DNA of 64,000 bases. Source: Cryobacterium roopkundense (GTDB lineage Bacteria > Actinomycetota > Actinomycetes > Actinomycetales > Microbacteriaceae). The position numbers and the translations under genes are program-made. The notes below the pieces were generated by a model that was not told where the DNA came from, did no database searches, and saw nothing but the letters and a program-made list of their open reading frames with translations. Positions 1-8,730 of this stretch are shown piece after piece. How positions within the stretch are numbered: the stretch's first letter is position 1; every line of letters begins with the position of its first letter. Location of the stretch: assembly GCF_014200405.1 (NCBI RefSeq), contig NZ_JACHBQ010000001.1, positions 868,001-932,000 of the forward strand. Direction: 5' to 3'.

Positions 1-1154
1 GTCGCGGCCGTGAACTGGTTCACCGGCTTGGAAAAGTCCACGCGGTTGTCGAGCCAGATTTTCACGCCGATCACCCCGATCAGGCCGTAGAGCGCCGTCG
101 TGACACCGCCGAGCACGCCGGAGGGGATGGTGTTGATGACCGCGCCGATCTTGGGCGATAGCCCGAGCAATACCGCGGTGATGCCGGCCACCCAGTACGC
201 GGCCGTGGAGTAGATGCGCGTTGCCGCCATCACGCCGATGTTTTCGCCGTAGGTCGTGGTTCCGCTGCCGCCGCCGAATCCGGCGAGCATGGTGGCGAGC
301 CCGTCGGCCAGCAGAGCGCGCCCGGTCAGTCGGTTCACCTTTGCATCCGTCATCTGGGCCACACCCTTGATGTGGCCGACATTCTCCGCGATCAGCACCA
401 GCACGACGGGAATGAAGGCCGGAAGCACTCCGAAAACCGCCGCCGGATTCTCAAAGGGGTTCGCGGGAGCGGTGAACGGCGGCAGCCCGATCCACGCGGC
501 TGAGGCCACCTGGCTGAAGTCCACCTCGCCGAAGAGCATAGCGGCCGCGTATCCCACCAGAACGCCGAGGAAGATCGAAAGGCGGCCGAGGATGCCGCGA
601 AAGAGCACCGTGCAGAGGATGACGGAGAGGAGCGTGATGACCGCGGTGAGCGGCGCCTCGGAGAAATTCGCCTTCGCGACGGGAGCGAGGTTGAAGCCGA
701 TCAGAGCCACGATGGCCCCCGAAACGACCGGAGGCATCAGCTTGTCGATCCAGTCGGTGCCCGTGAGCTGAACCACGACGCCGATGATGGCGAGCAGTAT
801 TCCCACGGCCATGATTCCAAACAGGGCGCTGCCCATCCCGGCCGAAGCGGTGGCCGCGGTGATCGGAGCGATGAAGGCGAAAGACGAACCCAGGTAGCTC
901 GGCAGCTTGTTGCCGGTGATGAGGAGGAAGAGCAGGGTGCCGATTCCGGAGAAGAGCAGCGTCGTACTGGGCGGGAAGTCGGTCAGCAGTGGAACCAGGA
1001 ATGTGGCGCCGAACATGGCGACCACGTGTTGCGCACCGATCCCGATCGTGATCGGCCAGCTCAGGCGCTCGGCCGGGCCGACGACCTCCTGTGCTCCGAC
1101 CGATTTTCCATCACCGTGCAGGGTCCAGGGCAGTGCCATTGTTTCTCGATTCAT
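1..1154 (-). CDS. Uracil/xanthine permease, NCS2 family (C-terminus cut by window edge)
   Basis: This is an integral-membrane nucleobase:cation symporter, most likely importing uracil. Reading the minus strand gives an N-terminus with the NCS2 hallmark IGAQHVVAMFGAT, followed by successive hydrophobic helices, and later GHIKGVAQMTDAKVNR, GFGGGSGTTTYGENIGVMA and TAYWVAGITAVLLGL-like segments typical of UraA. The start is either ATG at 1154 or the in-frame ATG at 1139; both have weak purine tracts upstream. The gene runs off the left edge, so the last helices are missing here. It is divergent from the esterase at 1200 with only 45 bp between them. The second purine permease at 2804 suggests a nucleobase-uptake neighbourhood. 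Family assignment is secure; the exact substrate is inference. Confidence 0.9.
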   Translation of the reverse strand, partial: MNRETMALPWTLHGDGKSVGAQEVVGPAERLSWPITIGIGAQHVVAMFGATFLVPLLTDFPPSTTLLFSGIGTLLFLLITGNKLPSYLGSSFAFIAPITAATASAGMGSALFGIMAVGILLAIIGVVVQLTGTDWIDKLMPPVVSGAIVALIGFNLAPVAKANFSEAPLTAVITLLSVILCTVLFRGILGRLSIFLGVLVGYAAAMLFGEVDFSQVASAAWIGLPPFTAPANPFENPAAVFGVLPAFIPVVLVLIAENVGHIKGVAQMTDAKVNRLTGRALLADGLATMLAGFGGGSGTTTYGENIGVMAATRIYSTAAYWVAGITAVLLGLSPKIGAVINTIPSGVLGGVTTALYGLIGVIGVKIWLDNRVDFSKPVNQFTAA

Positions 1155-1187
1155 TGTCGCGCTCTCAAACTGATCGTAGTAAACAAA

Positions 1188-1193
1188 TAGGAT
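1188..1193 (+). promoter_or_regulatory. -10-like hexamer for a leaderless start of the carboxylesterase
   Basis: TAGGAT ends 6 nt before the ATG at 1200. The predicted transcription start falls on the A of the start codon. No convincing -35 is visible. Confidence 0.45.
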
Positions 1194-1199
1194 CGGGGC

Positions 1200-2771
1200 A
1201 TGACGGTTTCGGCTGACAACACTCAGACAAGGCAGGCCGACCCGGAAGACGACGCGTTGACCCGGCGTACCGGTTCCGGTCTCGTGCGCGGAGTCCGAGA
1301 GCGGGGTATTCTCGCCTGGCGGGGTATTCCCTACGCGGGGGCACCGGTGGGACCGAATCGCTTTCGCGCACCGATTTCGGTGCAGTCGTGGACAGGCGTC
1401 CGATCGGCGCACGAGTTCGGCCCGGTCGCACCGCAGAGCCACCGGGGGCAGTTCATTGGCGCACATCCGCGCATTCCGCAGAGTGAGGACTGCCTCAATC
1501 TCAACGTAATGGCGCCGGACGAGCCGGGGAAATCGGCGGCCCTGCGTCCCGTGATGGTGTTCATCCATGGCGGCGCCTACAGCGTAGGCTCGTCGCGTGA
1601 GGTTCCGCACCAGGGTGTGGGGCTCGTGCGGCGCGGGGGCATCGTCTACGTGAGCTTCAACTATCGTCTGGGAGCGCTCGGCTACCTCGATTTCACGCGC
1701 TATTCCACTCCGGAGCGGCCGTTCGAGAGCAACCTCGGCCTGCGAGACCAGGTCGCGGCGCTTCGGTGGGTCCAGGCGAATATTCGAGCCTTCGGGGGCA
1801 ACCCTGATGAGGTCACGCTCTTCGGAGAGTCGGCGGGAGCAAACGCCGTGACAACCCTGATGACGGTGCCCGCCGCCGCCGGGCTGTTTCACAGGGCCAT
1901 CGCCCAGAGCGCGCCGCCCAACGCGGTCTACCCGCGGGATCTCACGTCGCGCTGGGCGGGAGAATTCGTGAACAGCCTGTCGGAGTCGCACGATCCTTTG
2001 TCGACAGAGCAGGCGGCGCGGATACTCCTCGAGGCGGATACGGCGAGCCTGGCAGAGGCCACGACAGCGCTGACGCTGCGCACGCCGGACCAGGATCCCG
2101 GAACGATCCCGCTGTGCCCCGTGATCGACGGGGATTTTCTGCCCGAGCGACCGCTCGATGCCTTCCGCGACGGCCGGGCGCAACGCGTGCCGCTCATCAT
2201 CGGAACCAACGCCCGAGAAGGATCGCTGTTCAGCGGGCGCATCGATATTCTCGCCACGACGCCCGCCCGCATCCGTGCCATCTTCAAGAAGACCGCGAAG
2301 AAGGCACGGAGACGCTTAAGGGCCCAGTATCCGGGGATACCCGCGCTCCGGGCGGCGCTCGACTTCGGTGGGGACTACTCCTTCTGGTATCCAAGTGTGA
2401 AGGTGGGGGAGCGACATTCGCGGTACGCCCCGGTTTACTTCTACCGTTTTGATGCCGCCCCGAGACTCGTGCGGCTGATGGGACTCGACGCGACCCACGG
2501 CCTCGAACTCTTCCCCCTCTTCGACCGCCTGAACGGGTGGCCGGGCCGCGGCATGACTCTCCTCGGCGGACGGCGCACATTTCTGGCCATCGGCGCACGC
2601 ATGCAACGGTGGTGGATTCACTTCGCCACCACAGGGGTACCGGCCCCGAACTGGCCTCGCTACGACGAATCCAGTCGAGAAACACTCATTATCAATGCCA
2701 CTGATCGAATCGAGGCCGACCCCGGTGCGGAACGTCGGTTGGCCTGGGGCGCGTTCGTGCCACACGTCTGA
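1200..2771 (+). CDS. Type B carboxylesterase, cytoplasmic alpha/beta hydrolase
   Basis: A 523-residue carboxylesterase of the type B family, which hydrolyses ester bonds of small or medium substrates. The oxyanion-hole motif HGGAY begins near His123, the nucleophile elbow GESAGA puts the catalytic serine at about residue 211, and THGLELF near residue 433 supplies the likely catalytic histidine. The early SEDCLNLNV signature of the family is also present. There is no signal peptide, so the enzyme should be cytoplasmic. The ATG at 1200 has no strong Shine-Dalgarno sequence but sits 6 nt after a TAGGAT hexamer. It lies between two nucleobase permeases; no functional link is evident. Natural substrate unknown. 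Confidence 0.93.
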   Translation: MTVSADNTQTRQADPEDDALTRRTGSGLVRGVRERGILAWRGIPYAGAPVGPNRFRAPISVQSWTGVRSAHEFGPVAPQSHRGQFIGAHPRIPQSEDCLNLNVMAPDEPGKSAALRPVMVFIHGGAYSVGSSREVPHQGVGLVRRGGIVYVSFNYRLGALGYLDFTRYSTPERPFESNLGLRDQVAALRWVQANIRAFGGNPDEVTLFGESAGANAVTTLMTVPAAAGLFHRAIAQSAPPNAVYPRDLTSRWAGEFVNSLSESHDPLSTEQAARILLEADTASLAEATTALTLRTPDQDPGTIPLCPVIDGDFLPERPLDAFRDGRAQRVPLIIGTNAREGSLFSGRIDILATTPARIRAIFKKTAKKARRRLRAQYPGIPALRAALDFGGDYSFWYPSVKVGERHSRYAPVYFYRFDAAPRLVRLMGLDATHGLELFPLFDRLNGWPGRGMTLLGGRRTFLAIGARMQRWWIHFATTGVPAPNWPRYDESSRETLIINATDRIEADPGAERRLAWGAFVPHV

Positions 2772-2803
2772 GTCGTAGACTAGTCATCTGCGCAGGGCCC
2801 ACT

Positions 2804-4345
2804 GTGCGCCGAACGGCCCGGGAGAACACGATTTCCACGACTAACGCTTCACCTTCTGCATCAGTGCCCCCAGAATCCGTCCCTCCCGCAGCCGCACCCC
2901 CGCAGGCGTCAGGTCTGAAGGCCCGCTTCGACCGGTATTTTGAGGTTACCAGTCGGGGGTCCACCTGGGGCAGGGAGGTGCGCGGCGGTCTCGTCACATT
3001 TGTGACCATGGCGTACATTGTCATCCTGAACCCCCTCATTCTAGGTGGATTCAGCGCAGACCAGGCGAGCGTCGACGTGGAAGGCGGGTGGCTCCCCGCA
3101 GAGCAGGTCGCCGCAGTGACAGCCCTCACCGCCGGAGTCATGACGATTCTCTTCGGCGTCGTCGCGCGGCTGCCGTACGGCTTTGCCGCCGGGCTCGGCA
3201 TCAACTCGTTCCTGGCGGTTAGCGTCGTCGGCCAGGTGACCTGGCAGGAGGCCATGGGCCTCGTCGTCATCAACGGCCTCATCATTGTGCTGCTCGCCTC
3301 CACGGGCATGCGGGAGCTCATCTTCAACGCGGTTCCGCGGCAGCTCAAGATCGCGATCACCGTGGGCATCGGCCTGTTCATCGCCTTCATCGGTCTCGTC
3401 GACTCCGGGTTCGTGCGCTCGAGCGGCACGGCCTCCCCGCCGGTACAGCTCGGCGACGCTGGCTCGATTGCCACGCTTCCGACCGCCGTCTTCGTGGTCG
3501 GCCTGATCATCATCGGCGTTCTGCTCGCCCGCAAGGTCAAAGCGGCGCTCCTGATCGGGATCGTGGCGACCACGCTGATCGCCATCGTGCTTGAGGCGAT
3601 CTTCAAGGTCGGCCCGTCGTTCGGGACCAACCCGGCCGGCTGGAATCTCAACGCACCGGTGCTCCCTACCCAGGTGATGTCCTTGCCAGACCTGAGCCTC
3701 GTCGGCCAGGTCAGCTTCGGCGCTTTCGAACGAATCGGCATGCTCGCCGCCGTGATGCTCGTCTTCACACTGGTCTTCACTAACTTCTTCGATGCGATGG
3801 GGACCATGACTGGTCTCGCGAACGAGGCGGGCCTTGCCGACAAGAACGGCAACTTCCCTCGACTGAAGTCCGCGCTCATCGTGGAGGGCATCGGAGCGGT
3901 CGCCGGCGGAGCGGCATCCGCTTCATCGAACACTGTCTTCATCGAGTCTGGAGCGGGGATCGGCGAGGGTGCGCGCACCGGGTTCGCGAACGTGATCACG
4001 GGGGTGCTCTTCCTGGCCGCAATGTTCTTCACACCGCTGACCCAGATCGTGCCGCTTGAAGTTGCGGCAGCGGCACTCGTGATCGTGGGAGCCATGATGG
4101 TGTCGCAGATTCGGCACATCGACTTCGCCGAGTTCTCGATCGTGTTGCCGGTGTTTCTCACCATTGTCGTAATGCCCCTGACCTACTCGATCGCCAACGG
4201 TATCGGCGCCGGATTCGTGAGCTGGGTGCTCGTGCGGTCGTTGTCTGGCAAGGCCAAGGAAATCAGTCCGCTCTTGTGGATCGTCGCGGCAGGCTTTGTG
4301 CTCTTCTTCGTGCGCGGACCGGTCGAGGCGTTGCTCGGCGCCTAG
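2804..4345 (+). CDS. AzgA-like adenine/guanine/hypoxanthine permease (NCS2 superfamily)
   Basis: A 513-residue membrane transporter of the AzgA branch of NCS2, which imports purine bases with protons. The signature stretch is FEVTSRGSTWGREVRGG then LVTFVTMAYIVILNP, followed by about 12 hydrophobic segments, with the conserved TNFFDAMGTMTGLANEAGL and SSNTVFIESGAGIGEGARTG blocks. The first 45 residues are Pro/Ala/Ser-rich and cytosolic, longer than in many relatives. The start is GTG at 2804; a TAGACT hexamer at 2776 could be its -10. It follows the esterase by 32 bp in the same direction. With the uracil permease at the window edge this makes a small nucleobase-transport locus. Confidence 0.93.
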   Translation: MRRTARENTISTTNASPSASVPPESVPPAAAPPQASGLKARFDRYFEVTSRGSTWGREVRGGLVTFVTMAYIVILNPLILGGFSADQASVDVEGGWLPAEQVAAVTALTAGVMTILFGVVARLPYGFAAGLGINSFLAVSVVGQVTWQEAMGLVVINGLIIVLLASTGMRELIFNAVPRQLKIAITVGIGLFIAFIGLVDSGFVRSSGTASPPVQLGDAGSIATLPTAVFVVGLIIIGVLLARKVKAALLIGIVATTLIAIVLEAIFKVGPSFGTNPAGWNLNAPVLPTQVMSLPDLSLVGQVSFGAFERIGMLAAVMLVFTLVFTNFFDAMGTMTGLANEAGLADKNGNFPRLKSALIVEGIGAVAGGAASASSNTVFIESGAGIGEGARTGFANVITGVLFLAAMFFTPLTQIVPLEVAAAALVIVGAMMVSQIRHIDFAEFSIVLPVFLTIVVMPLTYSIANGIGAGFVSWVLVRSLSGKAKEISPLLWIVAAGFVLFFVRGPVEALLGA

Positions 4346-4360
4346 TCCGGCCGCTGCGCG

Positions 4361-5185
4361 CTACTCGAGAAAGCCGCGCAGCAACTGGGCCGTTCCGGCG
4401 GGGTGCTCGCGCATCGCGTCGGCCGCCAGCGCAGGCTGACCGGTGAGAATGCCGCTGACGATAGCCTCATGCTGCTCGTCGGAGTGACGGATGTTGGGTG
4501 CCAGTAAGGGGATCTCGTCCAGCAGGGCCTTGATCCGCGTGCGCACGTCGGCGAAGAACGGGACGAGCGACGGAGAGCCCGCAAGTTCGCCGATGGTGAT
4601 GTGGAGTCGAGAATCCAGGCGGCGGTAGTCGTCGCCGACGGCCGCGGTGGTATCGGCAAGCGTGGCCCAGAGTACCTGTCGCTCTATGGGAGACAACGAC
4701 CGTGACGCGGCGAGGCGTGCCGCGCCCACCTCGACGATCTCGCGGAGGACCAGGTTGTCCTCGATGTGATCCGGAGTCGCCACGGCGACAACACGCGCTG
4801 TCTCCGGATTGAGCGGAGCCTGCGGCGGAAGCACGTCACTGACGAATGTGCCGTCGTATCGGCCCCGCCGGGAAACGAGGTAGCCCGCCTCGGTCACCGA
4901 AGCGAGGGCCAGCCGCAGGGTGTCTCGGCTTACACCCAGTCTGGTGGCCGGTTCGCGCTCCGCCGGCAGGCGCTCCCCGGGGGCGAGGAGTCCCAGACGA
5001 ACAGTTTGCAGCAGGCGTTGTACGGTTCCCTCGAAGGCGTTTCCGCCCGAAACCGCCGGAGCGTCGACGACATCATCGCCCTCATGAAACGCACACCGGA
5101 CCTGCGACCGCTCTTGGCCCGCGCCGGGATACCAGGGTTCGTCGCCGCGGGACGCCACGACCCGTGGCCCCTCACGCTGCACCAT
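4361..5185 (-). CDS. GntR-family regulator (FadR/FCD type) with an abnormal 5' end
   Basis: A transcription regulator with an N-terminal winged helix (AFEGTVQRLLQTVRLG, LPAEREPATRLGVSRDT) and a C-terminal FCD ligand domain containing RLDSRLHITIGELAG and SDEQHEAIVSGILTG. The helix-turn-helix starts near position 5041 on this strand, but no start codon lies close upstream. The first in-frame candidates are GTG 5158, GTG 5182 and ATG 5185. Reading from any of them translates the antisense of the hydrolase fragment at 5063-5311. None has a Shine-Dalgarno or a leaderless-type hexamer. I infer that the original start was replaced by a recombination junction near 5041-5066, so expression is doubtful. 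The usual LREAL of the recognition region reads LRLAL. Confidence 0.75.
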   Translation of the reverse strand: MVQREGPRVVASRGDEPWYPGAGQERSQVRCAFHEGDDVVDAPAVSGGNAFEGTVQRLLQTVRLGLLAPGERLPAEREPATRLGVSRDTLRLALASVTEAGYLVSRRGRYDGTFVSDVLPPQAPLNPETARVVAVATPDHIEDNLVLREIVEVGAARLAASRSLSPIERQVLWATLADTTAAVGDDYRRLDSRLHITIGELAGSPSLVPFFADVRTRIKALLDEIPLLAPNIRHSDEQHEAIVSGILTGQPALAADAMREHPAGTAQLLRGFLE

Positions 5186-5311
5186 GGCTTCGCCCGCGCG
5201 ATCGGGGCGGATTTTCGCGACGAGCACACTGGGCACAGCCCTAACGGGACGACCCCGCACGAACTGGCCCGCGACCTGCGCTCCCTGTACGCGCGTTGCG
5301 CCGCGCGGTGA
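5063..5311 (+). pseudogene. 3' fragment of an alpha/beta hydrolase
   Basis: The plus strand encodes about 80 residues that look like the C-terminal part of an alpha/beta hydrolase: TPDLRPLLARAGIPGFVAAG, then a conserved acid in GRHDPWP, then a histidine in HTGHSPNGTTPHELARDL before the stop at 5311. This matches the usual order of strand beta-7, catalytic acid and catalytic His. Everything upstream in this frame is antisense to the GntR helix-turn-helix and shows no hydrolase features; there is no nucleophile elbow. It is therefore a truncated remnant whose 5' part was lost at the GntR junction. Its 3' end overlaps the tail of the broken glycosyltransferase on the other strand. Confidence 0.6.
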
Positions 5312-6062
5312 TCAGCGCCACCCGACGGTGCCAGGGGGACTCATCAGAAACATGCAAGGCCAGTGTGCGCGCCGACCAGCGCATGCGCCGGAAGAACCCG
5401 CTCCAGGTCGCCACGGGCCGCGCGGAAATCCCCACGCGAAGCGTCGATTCCCAGACGACCATGAGTGTCGGTGGCAGGTGCAGGCTCAGATCCAGGTCGT
5501 CGTGCACGTCTGGCAGCGCGCGGTGCACCCGTCCACGCACTTCGAGCCAGACCGCTCGACGCATGGCAAAATTCGAGCCAAAAATAGGTGGCTGGGTGAG
5601 CCACAGCCGCATGAGTCGGTGGTAGCCGCCCATGAACACGGTCTCGCCGAATCGGGTGACGATCGGGCGGCAGTCGTAAAAGTCTCCGGGCCCTGTGAGG
5701 ACGTCCGGCAGAGGTGCGGTCGCGAACCGCGTCTCGATGTGGGCCAGCCAGTCCGGCGGTGGGAGGGAGTCTGCGTCCAGGCGGGCGATGATCTCGCCGG
5801 TTGCGGCATCTTACCCCGCAGCGGCGGCGGGCCAGATGCCGTGGAGAGACTCGAAGACCACTCGCGCGCCCGCCGCGCGGGCAACCTTGCACGTTGCATC
5901 CGTGCTCGCGGTGTCGACGACGATGAGGTCGTCGGGCTGCCGAGTCTGGAGCTCCAGCGCAGCCAGCACCCGCTCCAGAAGGCCGGCAGGGTTGTGGCAC
6001 GGGATCACGACGGAAATGGTTGCCACGACACGATCCCGTGACTCAGGTTCGAGGCAGATCAC
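5241..6062 (-). pseudogene. Family 2 glycosyltransferase broken by one in-frame stop codon
   Basis: The minus strand begins with a GT2 fold: ISVVIPCHN, then DDLIVVDTASTDAT, then a second half with EIIARLDADSLPPPDW containing the catalytic-type DXD-like aspartates. The reading frame is unbroken from 6062 to 5241 except for a single TAA at 5811-5813 (read on the minus strand) where relatives have Tyr in a G-Y-[DN]-A-A motif. A one-base TAC to TAA change explains it. The last 25 or so codons run antisense to the hydrolase fragment, so the natural 3' end may also be lost. The start could be GTG 6062 or GTG 6026. Original acceptor and sugar unknown. Confidence 0.8.
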
Positions 6063-6107
6063 ACGCCCGTGCGGCAGGGTGCGCTCAGCTCAGCTGCTAC
6101 GGCGGGC

Positions 6108-6983
6108 TCAGCTGGTACGGCAGTGAGTGGTGAGGAATCCGATTTTGTCGATGGAGATGGTCACTGTCGACCCGTCCCGCAGGAAGATCGGGGGCTTGCG
6201 GCTGTAGCCGGCGCCGCCGGGGCTTCCCGTGGAGATGAGGGTGCCCGGCATCAGTGTCGAGGTCTTCGAGAGGTAGGAAATGATCTCGGCGACCGTGCGC
6301 ACCATGTCGCCGCTCGAGGCGTCCTGCAGGATGCGGCCGTCGACGTGGGTCGTGAGCCACACATTCTGCGGATCGCCGATCTCGTCGGCCGTGACCACGA
6401 TCGGGCCGGTGGGAGTGAAACCGTCGAAGGACTTGCAGCGGGACCACTGCGCTTCAGAAAACTGTAGGTCCCTGGCGGTGATGTCGTTGACGATCGTGTA
6501 GCCGAAGACGTAGTCGAGAGCGTCATGCACAGACACGTTGCGGGCTGCTGTGCCGATGATCACGCCGAGTTCGGCTTCGTAGTCGACCTGGGAGGTGAGA
6601 TCCGCCGGCCAGGTAATCGTGGATTCATGACCGGTGAGCGAGTTGGGCCACAGGGAAAACACGGTTGCCGAGGTCTCGAGCCGTAAGCTCAGCTCCGAAG
6701 AATGGGCGGCATAGTTGGCGCCAATCGCGATGATCTGCGGCGGCCGCAAGACGGCTGAGGAGTGGCGCAGCGTGTCGAGTGGCGTCAACTCGACTCCGGC
6801 CGAAACCGCGTTGAGGCTCATTGCTCGTACGCGATCTATCTCGTGCTCGCCCTTTTCGAGCAGGTCCTGCAGGTCTCGGGGGGCGTCTTCCATCACCTCG
6901 TCGAGGAAGAGCGCGTCGTCTCCAAAAGTCACCGCCAAGCGGGGTGTGGACTGGCCGTCTTTTCTTAAATGCGCAAACTTCAC
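6108..6983 (-). CDS. Fumarylacetoacetate hydrolase (FAH) family protein
   Basis: A 291-residue member of the FAH superfamily, whose metal-dependent enzymes act on 2-oxo or beta-diketo acids by hydrolysis, decarboxylation or isomerisation. The metal-binding acids lie in the DYEAELGVIIG block, and GYTIVNDITARDLQ followed by KSFDGFTPTGP are family signatures. The C-terminus has the SPGGAGYSRKPP loop. The GTG start at 6983 is chosen because homologous sequence begins there (KFAHLRKDG) and because TATCCT (6990-6995) lies exactly 6 nt upstream, the leaderless pattern of this window. Substrate cannot be told from sequence; fumarylacetoacetase or acylpyruvase roles are both possible. Confidence 0.9.
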   Translation of the reverse strand: MKFAHLRKDGQSTPRLAVTFGDDALFLDEVMEDAPRDLQDLLEKGEHEIDRVRAMSLNAVSAGVELTPLDTLRHSSAVLRPPQIIAIGANYAAHSSELSLRLETSATVFSLWPNSLTGHESTITWPADLTSQVDYEAELGVIIGTAARNVSVHDALDYVFGYTIVNDITARDLQFSEAQWSRCKSFDGFTPTGPIVVTADEIGDPQNVWLTTHVDGRILQDASSGDMVRTVAEIISYLSKTSTLMPGTLISTGSPGGAGYSRKPPIFLRDGSTVTISIDKIGFLTTHCRTS

Positions 6984-6989
6984 CTGATA

Positions 6990-6995
6990 AGGATA
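6990..6995 (-). promoter_or_regulatory. -10-like hexamer, leaderless start of the FAH gene
   Basis: TATCCT on the minus strand, ending 6 nt before GTG 6983. It supports that start over longer upstream alternatives, which would overlap the glycosylase gene. Confidence 0.45.
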
Positions 6996-7050
6996 TCGGG
7001 CCCTCCTCCCCCTTCGGGTGTCGGAGTGCCACAACGCATCGGCCCGGAGG

Positions 7051-8655
7051 TTAGAGGGGATCGACTGGGGGGACCGGTTGAGGGAACGGCGGAGCCCCGG
7101 CTGCCCGCCACAGGTGCATTCCCGCATAACTGCGCCACGGGGCCCACTCGAGGCCTCTGGCCGCCAGATTCCTGGCGTCCGCGGGCAGACCGAGATGCGA
7201 TGCTCCGTGACGGATGGCGAGGTCGCTCGTGAGCAGGATGTCAGGGCTACCGAGAACCCGGAGCGCGACGTAACCGGCGGTCCAGGGGCCGATACCGGGA
7301 AGCGCAGTGAGCTTGGCTTCAAGCTCGGCCCGAGTGTCGCCCCAGGAGAGCACGAGATTACCGCGCACAAGTTCCTCCGCTACGCGCACGATCGCGTTGA
7401 TGCGCGCCGCGGGCCCGCGCAAGACCTGGCGGCCCTCTGCGGCGATGCGGTCGCTGCTCGGGAACAGGAGGTGCGGTTCGTCGAGCCTCACCGCCGCGGC
7501 GTCGAGCGGCTCGCCCAGTGTGCTCGTGAGCCTGGAGAGGGTGGTTCGAGCGGCGGCGACGGAGACTTGCTGGCCGATGAGCGCCCGGAACAGGGTCTCC
7601 TGCGGGTCCATGCTGCCGGGAACACGAATGCCTGGGGTGGCGCGCAGGACTGCGGCAAGAGCCGGATCGGCGCCGAGCACTCGATCGATGGCGAGTGAAT
7701 CCGCGTCGAGGTCGAGGAGGCGGCGCACTCGGCTCACCAGAGGCGCGAGATCGGCGAGGCTGGTGAGGCGAGCCGAGCAAGTCACGAGGGGTGCGGCATC
7801 CGATCCGGCGAGGGAGAGCCTGACGACGGCCGGTCCCTGGGGGAGTCGGAGGGTTCTGCAATAGGTTCCCACCGTCGCCGTCTCGACACCGTCCACGGCG
7901 CGTGTGCCGAGGAAGGCCAGCAGCCCGCGGCCGTCGAATGGCGCCCGCGCGGGCAGGTGCAGCGTGATCGCGGTGCCGCCGGGTCCGAGCCCGGACTCCG
8001 CTTGGCCCGGCTCGCGAACCCCCGGACGGGCGTGCCTGCTGCGCAGCTCCGTCGGGGTGCGTTCATACACCGCGGCGATCGTGTCGTTGAATTGTCGAAC
8101 GCTGCCAAACCCCGCGGCAAACGCCACGTCCGCGGCGGAGAGCGCCGTGTTCACGAGGAGCACCCGAGCCGTCTGTGCCCGGTGAGCCCTCGCCAGGGCG
8201 AGGGGTCCCGCACCGAGTTCCGCCACGAGCACGCGGGTGAGATGGCGTGGCGTGTAGCCGAGCTGGGCGGCCAGCCCCGGCACGCCATCGCGCTCGATGG
8301 CGCCGTCGGTGATGAGGCGCATGGCGCGTGCGGCGAGATCATCGCGCAGGTTCCACCCCGGCGACCCGGGGACGGCGTCGGGCTGGCAGCGCTTGCAGGC
8401 GCGGAGCCCCGCCTCGTGCGCGGCCGCAGCGGTCAGGTAGAACGAGACGTTTGCCGGCTTGGGGGTTACCGCCGGGCAGCTCGGGCGGCAGTAGATCCCG
8501 GTGGAGTGAACGCCGGTGATGAACTGCCCGTCGAATCGGCCGTCGCGGGAGGACATGGCCCGATACCGCCGGGCGAAGACTGGATCGGCGAGGTCGGGGC
8601 GCGTTTTGTGCGTCCGGGGACTCTCTGCCGGTTGTTCCGCCGAGTGGATTGTCAT
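7051..8655 (-). CDS. Ada-AlkA fusion: methylphosphotriester sensor plus 3-methyladenine DNA glycosylase II
   Basis: A 534-residue DNA alkylation repair protein. Its N-terminal Ada domain carries the zinc cysteines in GIYCRPSCPA and CKRCQPDA; the first accepts methyl groups from phosphotriesters. An AraC-type helix-turn-helix follows (LAAQLGYTPRHLTRVL and AAGFGSVRQFNDT). The C-terminal half is AlkA: GQQVSVAAARTTLSRL, then the helix-hairpin-helix LPGIGPWTAGYVALRVLG and the catalytic aspartate in LTSDLAIRHG. It lacks the O6-alkylguanine methyltransferase domain of enterobacterial Ada. The architecture is common in Actinobacteria. ATG 8655 is chosen by domain start and by the CAGGCT hexamer 6 nt upstream. 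Probably self-induced after methylation damage. Confidence 0.95.
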   Translation of the reverse strand: MTIHSAEQPAESPRTHKTRPDLADPVFARRYRAMSSRDGRFDGQFITGVHSTGIYCRPSCPAVTPKPANVSFYLTAAAAHEAGLRACKRCQPDAVPGSPGWNLRDDLAARAMRLITDGAIERDGVPGLAAQLGYTPRHLTRVLVAELGAGPLALARAHRAQTARVLLVNTALSAADVAFAAGFGSVRQFNDTIAAVYERTPTELRSRHARPGVREPGQAESGLGPGGTAITLHLPARAPFDGRGLLAFLGTRAVDGVETATVGTYCRTLRLPQGPAVVRLSLAGSDAAPLVTCSARLTSLADLAPLVSRVRRLLDLDADSLAIDRVLGADPALAAVLRATPGIRVPGSMDPQETLFRALIGQQVSVAAARTTLSRLTSTLGEPLDAAAVRLDEPHLLFPSSDRIAAEGRQVLRGPAARINAIVRVAEELVRGNLVLSWGDTRAELEAKLTALPGIGPWTAGYVALRVLGSPDILLTSDLAIRHGASHLGLPADARNLAARGLEWAPWRSYAGMHLWRAAGAPPFPQPVPPVDPL

Positions 8656-8718
8656 TCCTTGAGCCTGCCACGCGTGAGAGATCCGCACTAGCGGAAATCG
8701 GACATCGCGCGCGCTGGG

Positions 8719-8724
8719 TAGTGT
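8719..8724 (+). promoter_or_regulatory. -10-like hexamer, leaderless start of the FAD-linked oxidase
   Basis: TAGTGT ends 6 nt before ATG 8731; no strong -35 is visible. Confidence 0.4.
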
Positions 8725-8730
8725 GGAGTC

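Noticed and set aside
2692..4164. Long minus-strand open frame (490 codons) opposite the purine permease
   Set aside because: Its product is a low-complexity Ser/Thr/Pro/Arg protein without domains; it is an antisense shadow of a clear transporter, as usual in GC-rich DNA.
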